Assembly (NCBI GenBank): GCA_004556255.1
Contig: SFHY01000021.1
Location: 1-14,081 of the forward strand
Origin: Lactobacillus delbrueckii
Lineage (GTDB): Bacteria > Bacillota > Bacilli > Lactobacillales > Lactobacillaceae
Direction of reading: 5' to 3'
DNA: 14,081 nucleotides
The notes under the pieces were generated by a model, which saw only the letters and a list, made by a program, of their open reading frames with translations, was not told where the DNA came from and did no database searches. This document shows, piece by piece, positions 7,811 to 14,081 of this stretch. The position numbers and the translations under genes were made by a program. The stretch's first letter is position 1, and the number at the start of each line of letters is the position of its first letter.

Positions 7811-8714
7811 TGCTTGCCTCCGCCTTTGCTTGTGCACTCTTCAACAATGGGAAGCCGCGCTTTTCACGTTCTTCCACAAACTTAACCGCTACTTCGTGAG
7901 CCATGTTGCGGATCCGGTGCAGGTAGCCGGCCCGTTCAGTTACTGAAACTGCCCCGCGGGCGTCCAGCAGGTTGAAGGTGTGGGAACACTTCAAAATGTA
8001 GTCGTAAGCCGGGTGAACCAGGTTCTGGCCCAAAAGGCGCTTGGCGATTCTTTCATAAGTGTCGAAGAATTCCAGCAATTGCTTCTGGTCGCTTTCTTCA
8101 AAGGCGTACTTGGAGTGTTCGTATTCAGGTTCCTTGAAGATGTCCCGGTAAAGGACGCCGTCGCCCCATTCCAGGTCAAAGACTGAGTTGACGTCCTGGA
8201 TGTAGGAAGCCAGACGTTCAACCCCGTAGGTGATTTCACCCATGGTTGGCTTGACGTCCAGTTCACCGACAGTTTGGAAGTAAGTAAATTGGGAAACTTC
8301 CATCCCGTCCAGCCAGACTTCCCAGCCGACACCGGCACAGCCCATGGATGGGTTTTCCCAGTTGTCTTCAACGAAACGGATGTCGTGTTCCAAAGGTTCA
8401 ATGCCCAGGACCTTCAAGGAGTCCAGGTAGTATTGCTGGATTTCCAAAGGAGCCGGCTTTAAAACGACTTGGAACTGGTGGTGCTGGAAGAGCCGGTTCG
8501 GGTTGTCCCCGTAGCGCCCGTCAGCTGGCCGGCGGGAAGGCTCAACGTAGCAGGCCTTCCAAGGTTCAGGTCCGACTGCCCGCAAGAAGGTGTATGGGCT
8601 CATCGTCCCCGCACCCTTGTTTTCATCATATGACGGCATGATCATACAGCCTTTTGAAGCCCAGAACTGTTCAAGCTTGAAGATCATGGTCTGGATATCT
8701 AATTTTTGTGCCAT
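7803..8714 (-). CDS. glyQ: Glycyl-tRNA synthetase alpha subunit
   Basis: 303 aa, full length for the class II catalytic alpha subunit that activates glycine with ATP and charges tRNA-Gly in the cytoplasm. Recognisable blocks are MIFKLEQFWASKGC near the N-terminus, the motif-2 region RPADGRYGDNPNRLFQHHQ, GWEVWLDGMEVSQFTYFQ and GEITYGVERLASYIQ (motif 3). The start is ATG at 8714 with AGGAGGT (8719-8725, minus sense) 4 bases upstream. It is the first gene after the T-box leader, so it is induced when tRNA-Gly is uncharged. It overlaps glyS by 8 bp. Confidence 0.97.
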   Translation of the reverse strand: MAQKLDIQTMIFKLEQFWASKGCMIMPSYDENKGAGTMSPYTFLRAVGPEPWKACYVEPSRRPADGRYGDNPNRLFQHHQFQVVLKPAPLEIQQYYLDSLKVLGIEPLEHDIRFVEDNWENPSMGCAGVGWEVWLDGMEVSQFTYFQTVGELDVKPTMGEITYGVERLASYIQDVNSVFDLEWGDGVLYRDIFKEPEYEHSKYAFEESDQKQLLEFFDTYERIAKRLLGQNLVHPAYDYILKCSHTFNLLDARGAVSVTERAGYLHRIRNMAHEVAVKFVEEREKRGFPLLKSAQAKAEASND

Positions 8715-8722
8715 AGTTACCT

Positions 8723-8731
8723 CCTATGCAA
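8723..8731 (-). repeat. Second copy of terminator arm TTGCATAGG overlapping the glyQ ribosome site
   Basis: TTGCATAGG on the minus strand occurs in the terminator (8746-8754) and again at 8723-8731, where its final AGG is the first part of the AGGAGG ribosome-binding site of glyQ. The terminator 5' arm CCTATGCAA could pair with either copy. Exact 9-base identity is seen; a regulatory role is inference. Confidence 0.6.
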
Positions 8732-8737
8732 GGCCAT

Positions 8738-8771
8738 AAAAAAAGCCTATGCAATTTTACTTTTGCATAGG
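8738..8771 (-). terminator. T-box regulated intrinsic terminator
   Basis: CCTATGCAA (minus sense, 8763-8771) pairs with TTGCATAGG (8746-8754), a 9-bp stem extendable by A-T pairs in the loop, followed by a 7-base T run (8738-8744). The 5' arm shares CCCT with the antiterminator. Confidence 0.9.
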
Positions 8772-8930
8772 GACGAAAAAATTATTCGCGGTTCCACCCT
8801 AATTCAGGAAGCCTATTTGCTTCCTGCTCTTAATTAGCTTGGCTAGAGGGGCCTTTTCCCGCTGTATCCTTCCACCAACCGATACTCGCTGCCGCGGTAC
8901 TTTTCTATTTCCTCATCATTACCAATATAC
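8738..8930 (-). promoter_or_regulatory. Glycine T-box riboswitch leader of glyQS
   Basis: The T-box consensus AGGGTGGAACCGCG is at 8787-8800 (plus strand shows CGCGGTTCCACCCT). Stem I can be drawn with base helix GAGG/CCTC (8911-8914 with 8846-8849), an internal helix CCGC/GCGG (8894-8897 with 8859-8862) and a distal helix GTATC/GATAC. The specifier bulge on the 3' side, GAAAAGGC, presents GGC (8851-8853), a glycine codon read by tRNA-Gly(GCC). Stem III is a perfect 8-bp hairpin at 8805-8826. The antiterminator forms from AGGG and ACG-type pairing with CGTCCCT just downstream, which competes with the terminator at 8738-8771. Uncharged tRNA-Gly would therefore switch on glyQ, glyS and probably the genes beyond. 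Confidence 0.93.
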
Positions 8931-8935
8931 AGGCT

Positions 8936-8944
8936 ATTTTACCA
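8936..8944 (-). promoter_or_regulatory. Extended -10 promoter for the glyQS leader
   Basis: On the minus strand TGG-TAAAAT (8944 to 8936) fits an extended -10 (TGn before TAnAAT), and transcription would begin near 8929, just before T-box stem I. The -35 position has only ATGAAA (8959-8964), a poor match, as expected when an extended -10 is used. Confidence 0.6.
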
Positions 8945-8979
8945 CAAATTCCTTTTCTTTTCATGTTTTTTTAGGAAAA

Positions 8980-9729
8980 TCAGCTCCCCCGGACCTCGTT
9001 CAAAAAGCGGAGGCTGGGCAGGTGCAAATCAACGGTTGCTTGATATATCTGGGCGATGGCCCGCCGGCTTTCCTTTTTCAAATCTTCGCCGATCTGGATC
9101 TCCCCTAAACGGGTAATTGGCAAAAGGCCCAGGGTTCTGAGCAAGGCCGTGGCCTTTGGCGACAGGTGCAGGCGGCTAACAGAACGGAAATGGTCGCTGC
9201 AGACCACCCCGCCGGCGGCGATTGAATAGTCAAAAATTCCTTTTTCCTTGCCGCAGATCACGCACCCCCCTAGCTGGGGAGCCACCCCGAAAGCCGCCAG
9301 GAGCTGTAGCTGGACGATTTGGGCAATGATTTCCGGGTCCTGGCCGGCCACGATCCGGTTAAAGGCCACTAGCAATAAGTCATAGTATTCGCCCAGTTTC
9401 TGGTACTCGCTGAAGGCATGGTCAGCTAAGTCAAAAAGATAGGACAGGTAGGCATTCTTGTCCAGGTCGGTGAAAAGCTCGTCATGCTGGCTGAGCTTCT
9501 TATAAGTGCGCAGCTGGCTGATCCCCTTATAGCGGGTCAAGATGCCAAAAGTCCCTTCCGTAAAGGGCAAAACCGCGGCGGCCAGCTGGGACTTGGGCCG
9601 CATCCCGCCTTTGGCGATTACGGTGACGATTCCCAGTTCCTTGGTCCAGAGCTTCGCCAAGAGGTCAGCCTCTTTATACTGCTGCCTTTTAAAAAGCAGG
9701 CCGTGGACATCGAGCAGGTCAGCGGCCAT
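8980..9729 (-). CDS. recO: DNA repair protein RecO
   Basis: 249 aa, usual length. RecO helps load RecA onto SSB-coated single-stranded DNA in the RecFOR recombination pathway and anneals complementary strands. The N-terminal OB fold is covered by the segment up to about residue 80 (GLLFKRQQYKEADLLAKLWT, then IAKGGMRPKS). The C-terminal helical part carries a zinc-finger-like set C156, C159 (GGCVICG), C177 and H180 (CSDH); the last ligand is His where many RecO proteins have Cys. The start ATG overlaps the era stop by one base (TAATG), so the two are translationally coupled. No hairpin terminator is seen between recO and the glyQ leader. Confidence 0.94.
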   Translation of the reverse strand: MAADLLDVHGLLFKRQQYKEADLLAKLWTKELGIVTVIAKGGMRPKSQLAAAVLPFTEGTFGILTRYKGISQLRTYKKLSQHDELFTDLDKNAYLSYLFDLADHAFSEYQKLGEYYDLLLVAFNRIVAGQDPEIIAQIVQLQLLAAFGVAPQLGGCVICGKEKGIFDYSIAAGGVVCSDHFRSVSRLHLSPKATALLRTLGLLPITRLGEIQIGEDLKKESRRAIAQIYQATVDLHLPSLRFLNEVRGS

Positions 9730-10634
9730 TAAAGTTCCTTCTTGTCATAACCGATGGACTTGAGGAAGGCCGGGTCCTGCCGCCAGTTGCGCCGCACCTT
9801 GACCCAGAGCTTCAGGTTAACCTTCTCGCCCAGAAGATTTTCGATTTCTTTTCTGGACCGCATCCCGATCTGCTTGATCATGGCCCCTCTTTGCCCGATA
9901 ATGATCCGCTTTTGCCCGTCCTTTTCCACAAAAATCGTGGCGTCGATCTGCAATTTGCCATTAATCCGCTGGTTCATCTGGTCAACCCAGACAGCAGTTG
10001 AGTGGGGAACTTCCTGGTCGGTCAAGCGGAGGATCTGCTCTCTGATCATTTCTGCCACCACGAAGTATTCCGGCCGGTCGGTTACTTCATCTGAAGCGTA
10101 GTATTGCGGTCCTTCTGGCAGGTAGTCCTTCAAGGTCTTGAGCAAGTCGTCGACCCCGTTGCCCTGCCGGGCGGAAATTGGCAAAAATTCCGCGAACTTG
10201 CCGACAGCCTGGTAGGAGTCGATGATTGGCAAAAGCTCATTTGGGTGGACCTGGTCGATCTTGTTGATGACCAAAAATACCGGAATATCCAAATCCTTCA
10301 AAAGACCGGCCACGTATTCCTCGCCCTTGCCGGCTTCTTTAGCGTCAACCATGAACATGACTAAGTCAACGTCCTTTAATGAAGACAGGCTGGCCTTGTC
10401 CATGTATTCGTCCAGGTCGGAATGGCTCTTGAAAATCCCTGGCGTGTCAACGAAAACAACTTGCATGTCATCTTCAGTGTAGATGCCGGAAATCTTGTTT
10501 CTGGTGGTTTGCGGCTTGGCGGAGGTGATCGCCACCTTCTGCCCGATTAAGCGGTTCATCAAGGTTGACTTGCCGACATTTGGCCGGCCAACCAGTGCTA
10601 CGAAACCTGACTTGTGTTTACTTGTTTGCCCCAT
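9729..10634 (-). CDS. era: GTPase Era
   Basis: 301 aa, full length. Era binds the 3' end of 16S rRNA and acts in 30S subunit assembly. GTPase motifs: G1 GRPNVGKST (16-24), the switch I threonines in PQTTRNK (41-47), G3 DTPG (63-66), G4 NKID (124-127) and G5 SAR (154-156). The C-terminal KH RNA-binding domain has GQRG at 247-250 and the conserved VNLKLWVKVRRNWR. ATG start with AAAGGA about 8 bases upstream. It overlaps the 3' end of cdd by 17 bp and shares one base with recO. The neighbouring ybeY and phoH are the usual partners in this RNA-maturation cluster. Confidence 0.97.
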   Translation of the reverse strand: MGQTSKHKSGFVALVGRPNVGKSTLMNRLIGQKVAITSAKPQTTRNKISGIYTEDDMQVVFVDTPGIFKSHSDLDEYMDKASLSSLKDVDLVMFMVDAKEAGKGEEYVAGLLKDLDIPVFLVINKIDQVHPNELLPIIDSYQAVGKFAEFLPISARQGNGVDDLLKTLKDYLPEGPQYYASDEVTDRPEYFVVAEMIREQILRLTDQEVPHSTAVWVDQMNQRINGKLQIDATIFVEKDGQKRIIIGQRGAMIKQIGMRSRKEIENLLGEKVNLKLWVKVRRNWRQDPAFLKSIGYDKKEL

Positions 10635-11037
10635 CTTGAATGTCCTTTTCTGTGAAATGGTATGGTATCAATTGCTCAACTGTAAAGCGCTCATAGTCCC
10701 CCTGGCTGTCGGTCAGAATTACTTCCGTTTCCGGAGCCATAAATTCGCTCATTACCTGCCGGCAGGCCCCGCAAGGGGAAATTGGCCGGTCAGTGTTGCC
10801 GATGATCAAGAGGCACTTGATCTTGCCCGGCCGGCCAGCGTTGACCCAGGAGAAGATCGCCGTCCGTTCGGCGCAGTTGGTCAGGCCAAAAGAAGAGTTT
10901 TCAATATTGACCCCGGTAAAAATTTCCCCCGCGTCCGTCACTAAAGCGCTGGCCACGTGAAAGTGGGAATAAGGGCTATAGGCATCCGCCAAATGGTCCT
11001 TGGCCAGCAAAAAGAGTTTTTCTTCCAACTCGTTCAT
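10618..11037 (-). CDS. cdd: Cytidine deaminase
   Basis: 139 aa, normal for the small tetrameric Cdd, which hydrolyses cytidine and deoxycytidine to uridine and deoxyuridine in pyrimidine salvage. Zinc ligands C55, C89 and C92 are present, with catalytic E57 in NCAERTA and the PCGACRQ motif (88-94). The substrate loop NIENSSFGLT (44-53) is also present. The start is one base after the ybeY stop (TAG-C-ATG), and the 3' end overlaps era by 17 bp. The C-terminus (about 125-139) is slightly longer than the core fold needs and is probably shaped by this overlap. Cdd between ybeY and era is a common Firmicutes arrangement. Confidence 0.95.
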   Translation of the reverse strand: MNELEEKLFLLAKDHLADAYSPYSHFHVASALVTDAGEIFTGVNIENSSFGLTNCAERTAIFSWVNAGRPGKIKCLLIIGNTDRPISPCGACRQVMSEFMAPETEVILTDSQGDYERFTVEQLIPYHFTEKDIQDGANK

Positions 11038-11038
11038 G

Positions 11039-11563
11039 CTATTTTCCTCTTCCTTCGTCTAATTGGTCCGGATAAAGGGGCAGGCCATATTCTTCCAAAA
11101 CCTTGCCCTGGATGCCGAACATTTCCTTGGCTTCGTCTGGCTCGATGTGGTCATAGCCATTTAAGTGCAAGTAGCCATGCACGATCGTGTAGCCAAATTC
11201 CCGGTCAAAGCCGGTGCCATATTCCTTGCTGTGGCGCTCGATGACACTTGGGCACATGAACAAGTCGCCAATGTCTTCGGTAAAGTCCGGGTCCTGGGTG
11301 AACATAGCCAGATCCAGGCCGTCGTCGCCGTCTTCAATGGCGAAAGAAATCACATCGGTTGGCCGGTCTTTATCCCGGTAGTCCCGGTTGATAGCCTGCG
11401 ACCGGTCTTCGTCAACAAAGTTGATGCTCATTTCCTGGGCATTGTCCTTGCCGATTTCCTTTTTCGCCATGAGGAGCAGCTGCATGATCCAGTCTTCCCA
11501 GTCCCGGTCTACCTTAGTCAAAAAGCCGACTTCATCGCTGTAGCTTACGTCAATTCCCTGCAT
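11039..11563 (-). CDS. ybeY: Endoribonuclease YbeY (rRNA maturation factor)
   Basis: 174 aa. The zinc site is HGYLHLNGYDH with H129, H133 and H139, the family signature, and the preceding RPTDVISF block (67-74) is also diagnostic. YbeY is a single-strand endoribonuclease needed for 16S rRNA 3' maturation and 70S quality control. The C-terminal tail after the zinc site is longer than the shortest homologues and is charged. Its ATG overlaps the phoH stop (TAATG, shared base 11563), with GGAAGGAAAA upstream, so translation is coupled to phoH. Confidence 0.95.
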   Translation of the reverse strand: MQGIDVSYSDEVGFLTKVDRDWEDWIMQLLLMAKKEIGKDNAQEMSINFVDEDRSQAINRDYRDKDRPTDVISFAIEDGDDGLDLAMFTQDPDFTEDIGDLFMCPSVIERHSKEYGTGFDREFGYTIVHGYLHLNGYDHIEPDEAKEMFGIQGKVLEEYGLPLYPDQLDEGRGK

Positions 11564-12510
11564 TATTTTCCTTCCTCTTCATATGCCTTGATAATCTTTG
11601 CCACGACCGGATGCCGGACAATGTCAGCCGCGCTGAATTCCACGAACTTGATCTGGTCGATCCCCTGCAGGATATTGCGGGCCGTGATCAAACCGCTGTG
11701 AGCCTTGCCAGGCAGGTCGATCTGGGTCATGTCCCCGTTGACCACCATCTTGGAGTTAAAGCCCAGCCGGGTTAAAAACATCTTCATTTGGGCGTCAGTC
11801 GTGTTCTGCGCTTCGTCTAAGATGACAAAGGCTTCTTCCAGGGTCCGCCCTCTCATGTAAGCCAGAGGAGCGATCTCGATAACGCCCCGCTCCATCAAGC
11901 GGTCAGTTGGTCCCTGCCCTAAGATGGCATAAAGGGAGTCATAGATTGGCCGCAGGTAAGGGTCAACCTTTTCCTTAAGGTCCCCTGGCAAAAAGCCCAG
12001 GGATTCCCCGGCTTCAACTGCCGGCCGGGTCAAGATAATCTTGGAGACCTCTCCCCGCTTAAAGGCAGCAACCGCGCAGACGACAGCCAGGAAGGTCTTC
12101 CCTGTCCCGGCGGGTCCGATCCCAAAGACCACGTCGCTCTTGTTGATGGCTTCAACATAGCTCTTCTGGGTCATATTCTTGACCCGGACTGGCCGGCCCT
12201 TAGCGTCTCTGATCAAGATCTGCTTGTAGAGGTCGCCAAAGTATTCAGTTGTCCCCCGGTCAGCCATTTTCATGGCGCTGACCACATCGGCCGGAGTTAA
12301 ATTGATCCCGTTGCTGGCTACCCCGTCCAGGGCCTTTAAAACCCGCAAAACGGTCTCCACCTGCTCTTCAGGTCCAGCGACCTTGATCTGACCACCCAGG
12401 TCAGTAACGGTAACCTCATAGCCTTCTTCGATCAGCTTCAAATTGCTGTCATTTACGCCCACCAGCTTCTGGACATTTTCGCTGCTGTGGGGCAAAAACT
12501 TCTTTTCCAA
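11563..12510 (-). CDS. phoH: PhoH family P-loop ATPase
   Basis: With a TTG start at 12508-12510 it has 315 aa, the normal PhoH length. The N-terminal 100 residues resemble the KH-like half. The P-loop domain has Walker A GIGPAGTGKT (130-139), Walker B VILDEAQN (229-236) and a conserved VNGDMTQIDLP segment (257-267). Longer upstream starts in the frame (up to 12648) would read through sequence near the rpsU terminator and give a hydrophobic stretch unlike the family. TTG is chosen because AAGGAG lies 8 bases upstream and the product MEKKFLPHS matches the usual N-terminus. The precise role is unclear; PhoH proteins are RNA-linked ATPases found next to ybeY. Only a weak -10-like TATAGT is seen in the gap to rpsU. 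Confidence 0.93.
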   Translation of the reverse strand: MEKKFLPHSSENVQKLVGVNDSNLKLIEEGYEVTVTDLGGQIKVAGPEEQVETVLRVLKALDGVASNGINLTPADVVSAMKMADRGTTEYFGDLYKQILIRDAKGRPVRVKNMTQKSYVEAINKSDVVFGIGPAGTGKTFLAVVCAVAAFKRGEVSKIILTRPAVEAGESLGFLPGDLKEKVDPYLRPIYDSLYAILGQGPTDRLMERGVIEIAPLAYMRGRTLEEAFVILDEAQNTTDAQMKMFLTRLGFNSKMVVNGDMTQIDLPGKAHSGLITARNILQGIDQIKFVEFSAADIVRHPVVAKIIKAYEEEGK

Positions 12511-12628
12511 TAAAAGAACTCCTTCATTTTCAAACCAGCGGGCAAGCACATCTCTGTCCGCCAGACTATACTCTTCTAAACCAATGATACACGATTCAGG
12601 CCAAAAGAGAACACGGAAAATAAGCAAG

Positions 12629-12656
12629 AAAAAAGCTCCCGTTTTCACGAGAGCTT
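12629..12656 (-). terminator. Intrinsic terminator of rpsU
   Basis: On the minus strand AAGCTCTCGT-GAAA-ACGGGAGCTT forms a 10-bp stem (one G-T pair) capped by a GAAA tetraloop (12633-12656), followed by a T run (12629-12634). It separates rpsU from phoH. Confidence 0.92.
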
Positions 12657-12663
12657 CAGTCGA

Positions 12664-12840
12664 TTAATAATGTCTACGCTTGCGAGCGGCCTCAGATTTT
12701 AACTTTCTGCGAACGCTTGGCTTTTCGTAGAATTCACGCTTGCGGTATTCTTGCAAAGTACCACTTCTAGAAACGGAACGCTTGAAACGACGAAGAGCAT
12801 CATCAATAGACTCGTTTTCGTGAACGATAGTCTTAGCCAT
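12664..12840 (-). CDS. rpsU: Small ribosomal subunit protein bS21
   Basis: 58 aa, standard length for bS21. It begins [20 protein letters not shown] and ends in a very basic tail (AARKRRHY), which binds 16S rRNA near the anti-Shine-Dalgarno region of the 30S subunit. ATG at 12840 is preceded by GGAGGG with 7 bases spacing. It has its own promoter (12893-12920) and terminator (12629-12656), so it is a single-gene unit. Codon use is strongly biased (CGT, GAA), typical of a highly expressed ribosomal gene. It is divergent from ppsR. Confidence 0.97.
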
Positions 12841-12892
12841 GTGTGATCCCTCCTTCCATTTCTTGGCATTGCTGCCATAAACATTTATCTAA

Positions 12893-12920
12893 ATTATAGC
12901 AAAAATCGACTAATCGTCAA
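12893..12920 (-). promoter_or_regulatory. rpsU promoter
   Basis: On the minus strand TTGACG (12915-12920) and a perfect TATAAT (12893-12898) are separated by 16 bases, a strong sigma-A promoter. It lies about 50 bp upstream of the rpsU start. Confidence 0.85.
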
Positions 12921-12982
12921 TAGCCTGGACAGATTTTTTGAAAAGTTTTTTGGGGCTAAGGCCCAGAAAGCGCATTATCCGG

Positions 12983-12988
12983 TATAAT
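12983..12988 (+). promoter_or_regulatory. Probable -10 element of ppsR
   Basis: A perfect TATAAT stands 21 bases upstream of the ppsR start. The -35 position shows no good TTGACA match, so the promoter may be weak or activator-dependent. A short GC hairpin (12953-12956 with 12961-12964) occupies the -35 area. Confidence 0.5.
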
Positions 12989-13009
12989 AGAGTTGATGAG
13001 GTGATCTAT

Positions 13010-13867
13010 ATGACTGAAAATAAAGCAGAAAACAAGCAAACAGAAAAAACTGAAAAGATGGAAGTCAACATTATCATTATTTCCGACTCAGCCGGGGAAA
13101 CGGCCTTCAACAATGCCCAAGCGGCTGCCGTCCAGTTCCCTGACGCGGAAGTCAACTACCGCCGCTATCCTTTCATGACCAATGAAAAGAAGCTGGCCGC
13201 TACCCTGGAAGAAATTGAACAGTACCCTAACCTGGTCATCGTCTACAGCATGATTGATGAGAAGCTGCAATTGCCGATCATCAAGTTTGCCCGGGAACAC
13301 AAGGCTAAATACATCGACATCCTGTCCCCGATCATTGAAGCTATCAGCCAGACGACCCATATGAAGCCAAGTGGCGTGGTTGGGGCCAACCACCAGCTGA
13401 CCAACAAGTACTTCAACCGGATTTCCGCTATGGAATTCGCGGTTATGTACGACGACGGCAAGGACCCACGGGGCTTTTTGGAAGCCGACGTTGTCCTTTT
13501 AGGGGTCTCCCGGACTTCCAAGACTCCCCTTTCCCTGCTTTTAGCGAACAAGGGACTGAAAGTTGCCAACCTGCCGCTGGTGCCGCAAACCCACATTCCA
13601 AAGGAAATCTACCAAATCGACCCGAAGAAGATCATTGGTTTGACCAACGACCCGCAGGTGCTCAACCGCATCCGCCGGCAAAGAATGATCAGCTACGGGA
13701 TGGATCCAGACACGGCCTACTCCAACATGGACTCCATCAATGCCGAACTGGACAGTGCCATGGCCTTGTACAAGAAGCTGGGCTGCTTCGTGATCAACGT
13801 GGCTGAACGGTCAATCGAAGAAACCGCAGCTTTGATCATGAACCACCTGGGCTATGAAGACGACTAA
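13010..13867 (+). CDS. ppsR: Pyruvate, phosphate dikinase / PEP synthase regulatory protein (bifunctional kinase-pyrophosphorylase, PpsR family)
   Basis: 285 aa. Proteins of this family (YqfL of Bacillus) inactivate PPDK or PEP synthase by ADP-dependent phosphorylation of the active-site threonine and reactivate it by phosphorolysis. The N-terminal core begins at VNIIIISDSAGETA (19-32). The P-loop is GVSRTSKT (165-172), followed by TPLSLLLANKGLKVANLPLVP. The C-terminal part contains RRQRM and ends at HLGYEDD. The first 16 residues are a hydrophilic Lys/Glu/Thr tail not found in the shortest homologues. ATG at 13010 is supported by GAGGTGA 5 bases upstream; a start at 12938 would place coding sequence over the -10. 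No target PPDK or PPS gene is in the window. No convincing terminator follows: the GCGT/ACGC hairpin at 13878-13891 lacks a T run. Confidence 0.92.
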   Translation: MTENKAENKQTEKTEKMEVNIIIISDSAGETAFNNAQAAAVQFPDAEVNYRRYPFMTNEKKLAATLEEIEQYPNLVIVYSMIDEKLQLPIIKFAREHKAKYIDILSPIIEAISQTTHMKPSGVVGANHQLTNKYFNRISAMEFAVMYDDGKDPRGFLEADVVLLGVSRTSKTPLSLLLANKGLKVANLPLVPQTHIPKEIYQIDPKKIIGLTNDPQVLNRIRRQRMISYGMDPDTAYSNMDSINAELDSAMALYKKLGCFVINVAERSIEETAALIMNHLGYEDD

Positions 13868-13962
13868 TCAAATAATTGCGTAAAAAAACGCGCTGCTTAC
13901 AAAAACGTAATGATATACATCGTAAAGCTTATGAAAATAGATCTTTTGCTCATTTTCGTTGG

Positions 13963-14031
13963 TTTAATTAATTTAAACATAATATTAATATAATAATAAT
14001 ATTTATTAAAAATTATATTTTCTTAATATAA
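13963..14031. other. Extreme A/T tract at the composition boundary
   Basis: These 69 bases contain no G and only two C, against about half G+C in the genes to the left. They hold inverted repeats: AATATTA (13981-13987) with TAATATT (13997-14003), and TTATATT (14013-14019) with AATATAA (14025-14031). A TATAAT at 13989-13994 could be a -10 for the tRNA downstream, though such matches are easy to find in A/T-only DNA. No coding potential is seen from 13868 to the window end. Confidence 0.75.
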
Positions 14032-14081
14032 GAAAATAGTTTAATGGTAGAATATCGATCTCCAAAATCGAAGATAAAAGT
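14030..14081 (+). tRNA. tRNA-Trp(CCA), A/T-rich, cut by the window end
   Basis: The 5' two-thirds of a tRNA can be laid out without strain. Acceptor 5' strand AAGAAAA (14030-14036), then T8 A9. The D arm is GTTT-AATGGTA-GAAT (14039-14053) with A14, G18, G19 and A21 in place. The anticodon stem TCGAT/ATCGA has five perfect pairs around loop CTCCAAA with U33 and anticodon CCA (14062-14064), read as tryptophan. A 4-base variable region (AGAT) follows, then AAAAG and T, fitting T-stem 49-53 with G53 and T54. The D arm and the 4-base variable region match Bacillus-type tRNA-Trp, but the stems are A/T pairs where host tRNAs would be G/C. The 3' acceptor strand (expected TTTTCTT plus discriminator) is outside the window, so a pseudogene cannot be ruled out. 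Confidence 0.75.

Noticed and set aside
12511..12648. N-terminal extension of phoH with a hydrophobic stretch that could be read as a signal or membrane segment
   Set aside because: A TTG with a well-spaced AAGGAG at 12510 gives the standard PhoH length and N-terminus; the extension is untranslated leader close to the rpsU terminator.
12699..12884. 61-codon minus-strand frame across rpsU
   Set aside because: It overlaps the clear 58-aa bS21 gene (12664-12840) in another frame and covers the rpsU ribosome site; it matches no family I know.
13878..13891. GCGT-A6-ACGC hairpin after ppsR as a terminator
   Set aside because: The stem is four pairs and is followed by GCTGCTTAC, not by a T run.
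13868..13962. A second tRNA or small gene between ppsR and the tRNA-Trp
   Set aside because: No cloverleaf could be drawn, no ribosome site with an open frame of useful length is present, and no family was recognised.

Overview
The window looks like chromosome of a moderately GC-rich Lactobacillus, most like L. delbrueckii. This rests on Firmicutes gene order (era-recO-glyQ-glyS-dnaG-rpoD), a two-subunit glycyl-tRNA synthetase under a T-box, a PTS-type family 1 phospho-beta-glucosidase, and about half G+C in the core genes. The species call is inference.

Layout. Positions 2-355 (+) are the 3' end of a 6-phospho-beta-glucosidase gene, closed by a terminator at 401-440 shared with the convergent rpoD cluster. 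From 450 to 12840 everything is on the minus strand. In transcription order it runs: rpsU with its own promoter and terminator; a tightly packed set phoH-ybeY-cdd-era-recO with overlaps or 1-base gaps; then an extended -10 promoter and a glycine T-box leader (specifier GGC); then glyQ-glyS-dnaG followed by three tandem primary-type sigma-70 genes, here called rpoD1, rpoD2 and rpoD3. Divergent from rpsU lies ppsR (13010-13867, +). After ppsR the composition collapses: 13963-14031 has no G and only two C. The window then cuts through an A/T-rich but structurally canonical tRNA-Trp(CCA).

Functions. The minus-strand block is a macromolecular-synthesis region: ribosome assembly and RNA maturation (rpsU, ybeY, era, phoH), recombination repair (recO), pyrimidine salvage (cdd), glycine charging (glyQS), replication priming (dnaG) and promoter recognition (rpoD).

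The two things that stand out are the tandem sigma-factor triplication, where rpoD2 is a close copy and rpoD3 a diverged copy with changes outside the main promoter-reading residues, and the abrupt A/T-rich junction carrying a foreign-looking tRNA-Trp at the right edge. Everything else is ordinary core genome. No transposase, CRISPR array or phage gene is visible.
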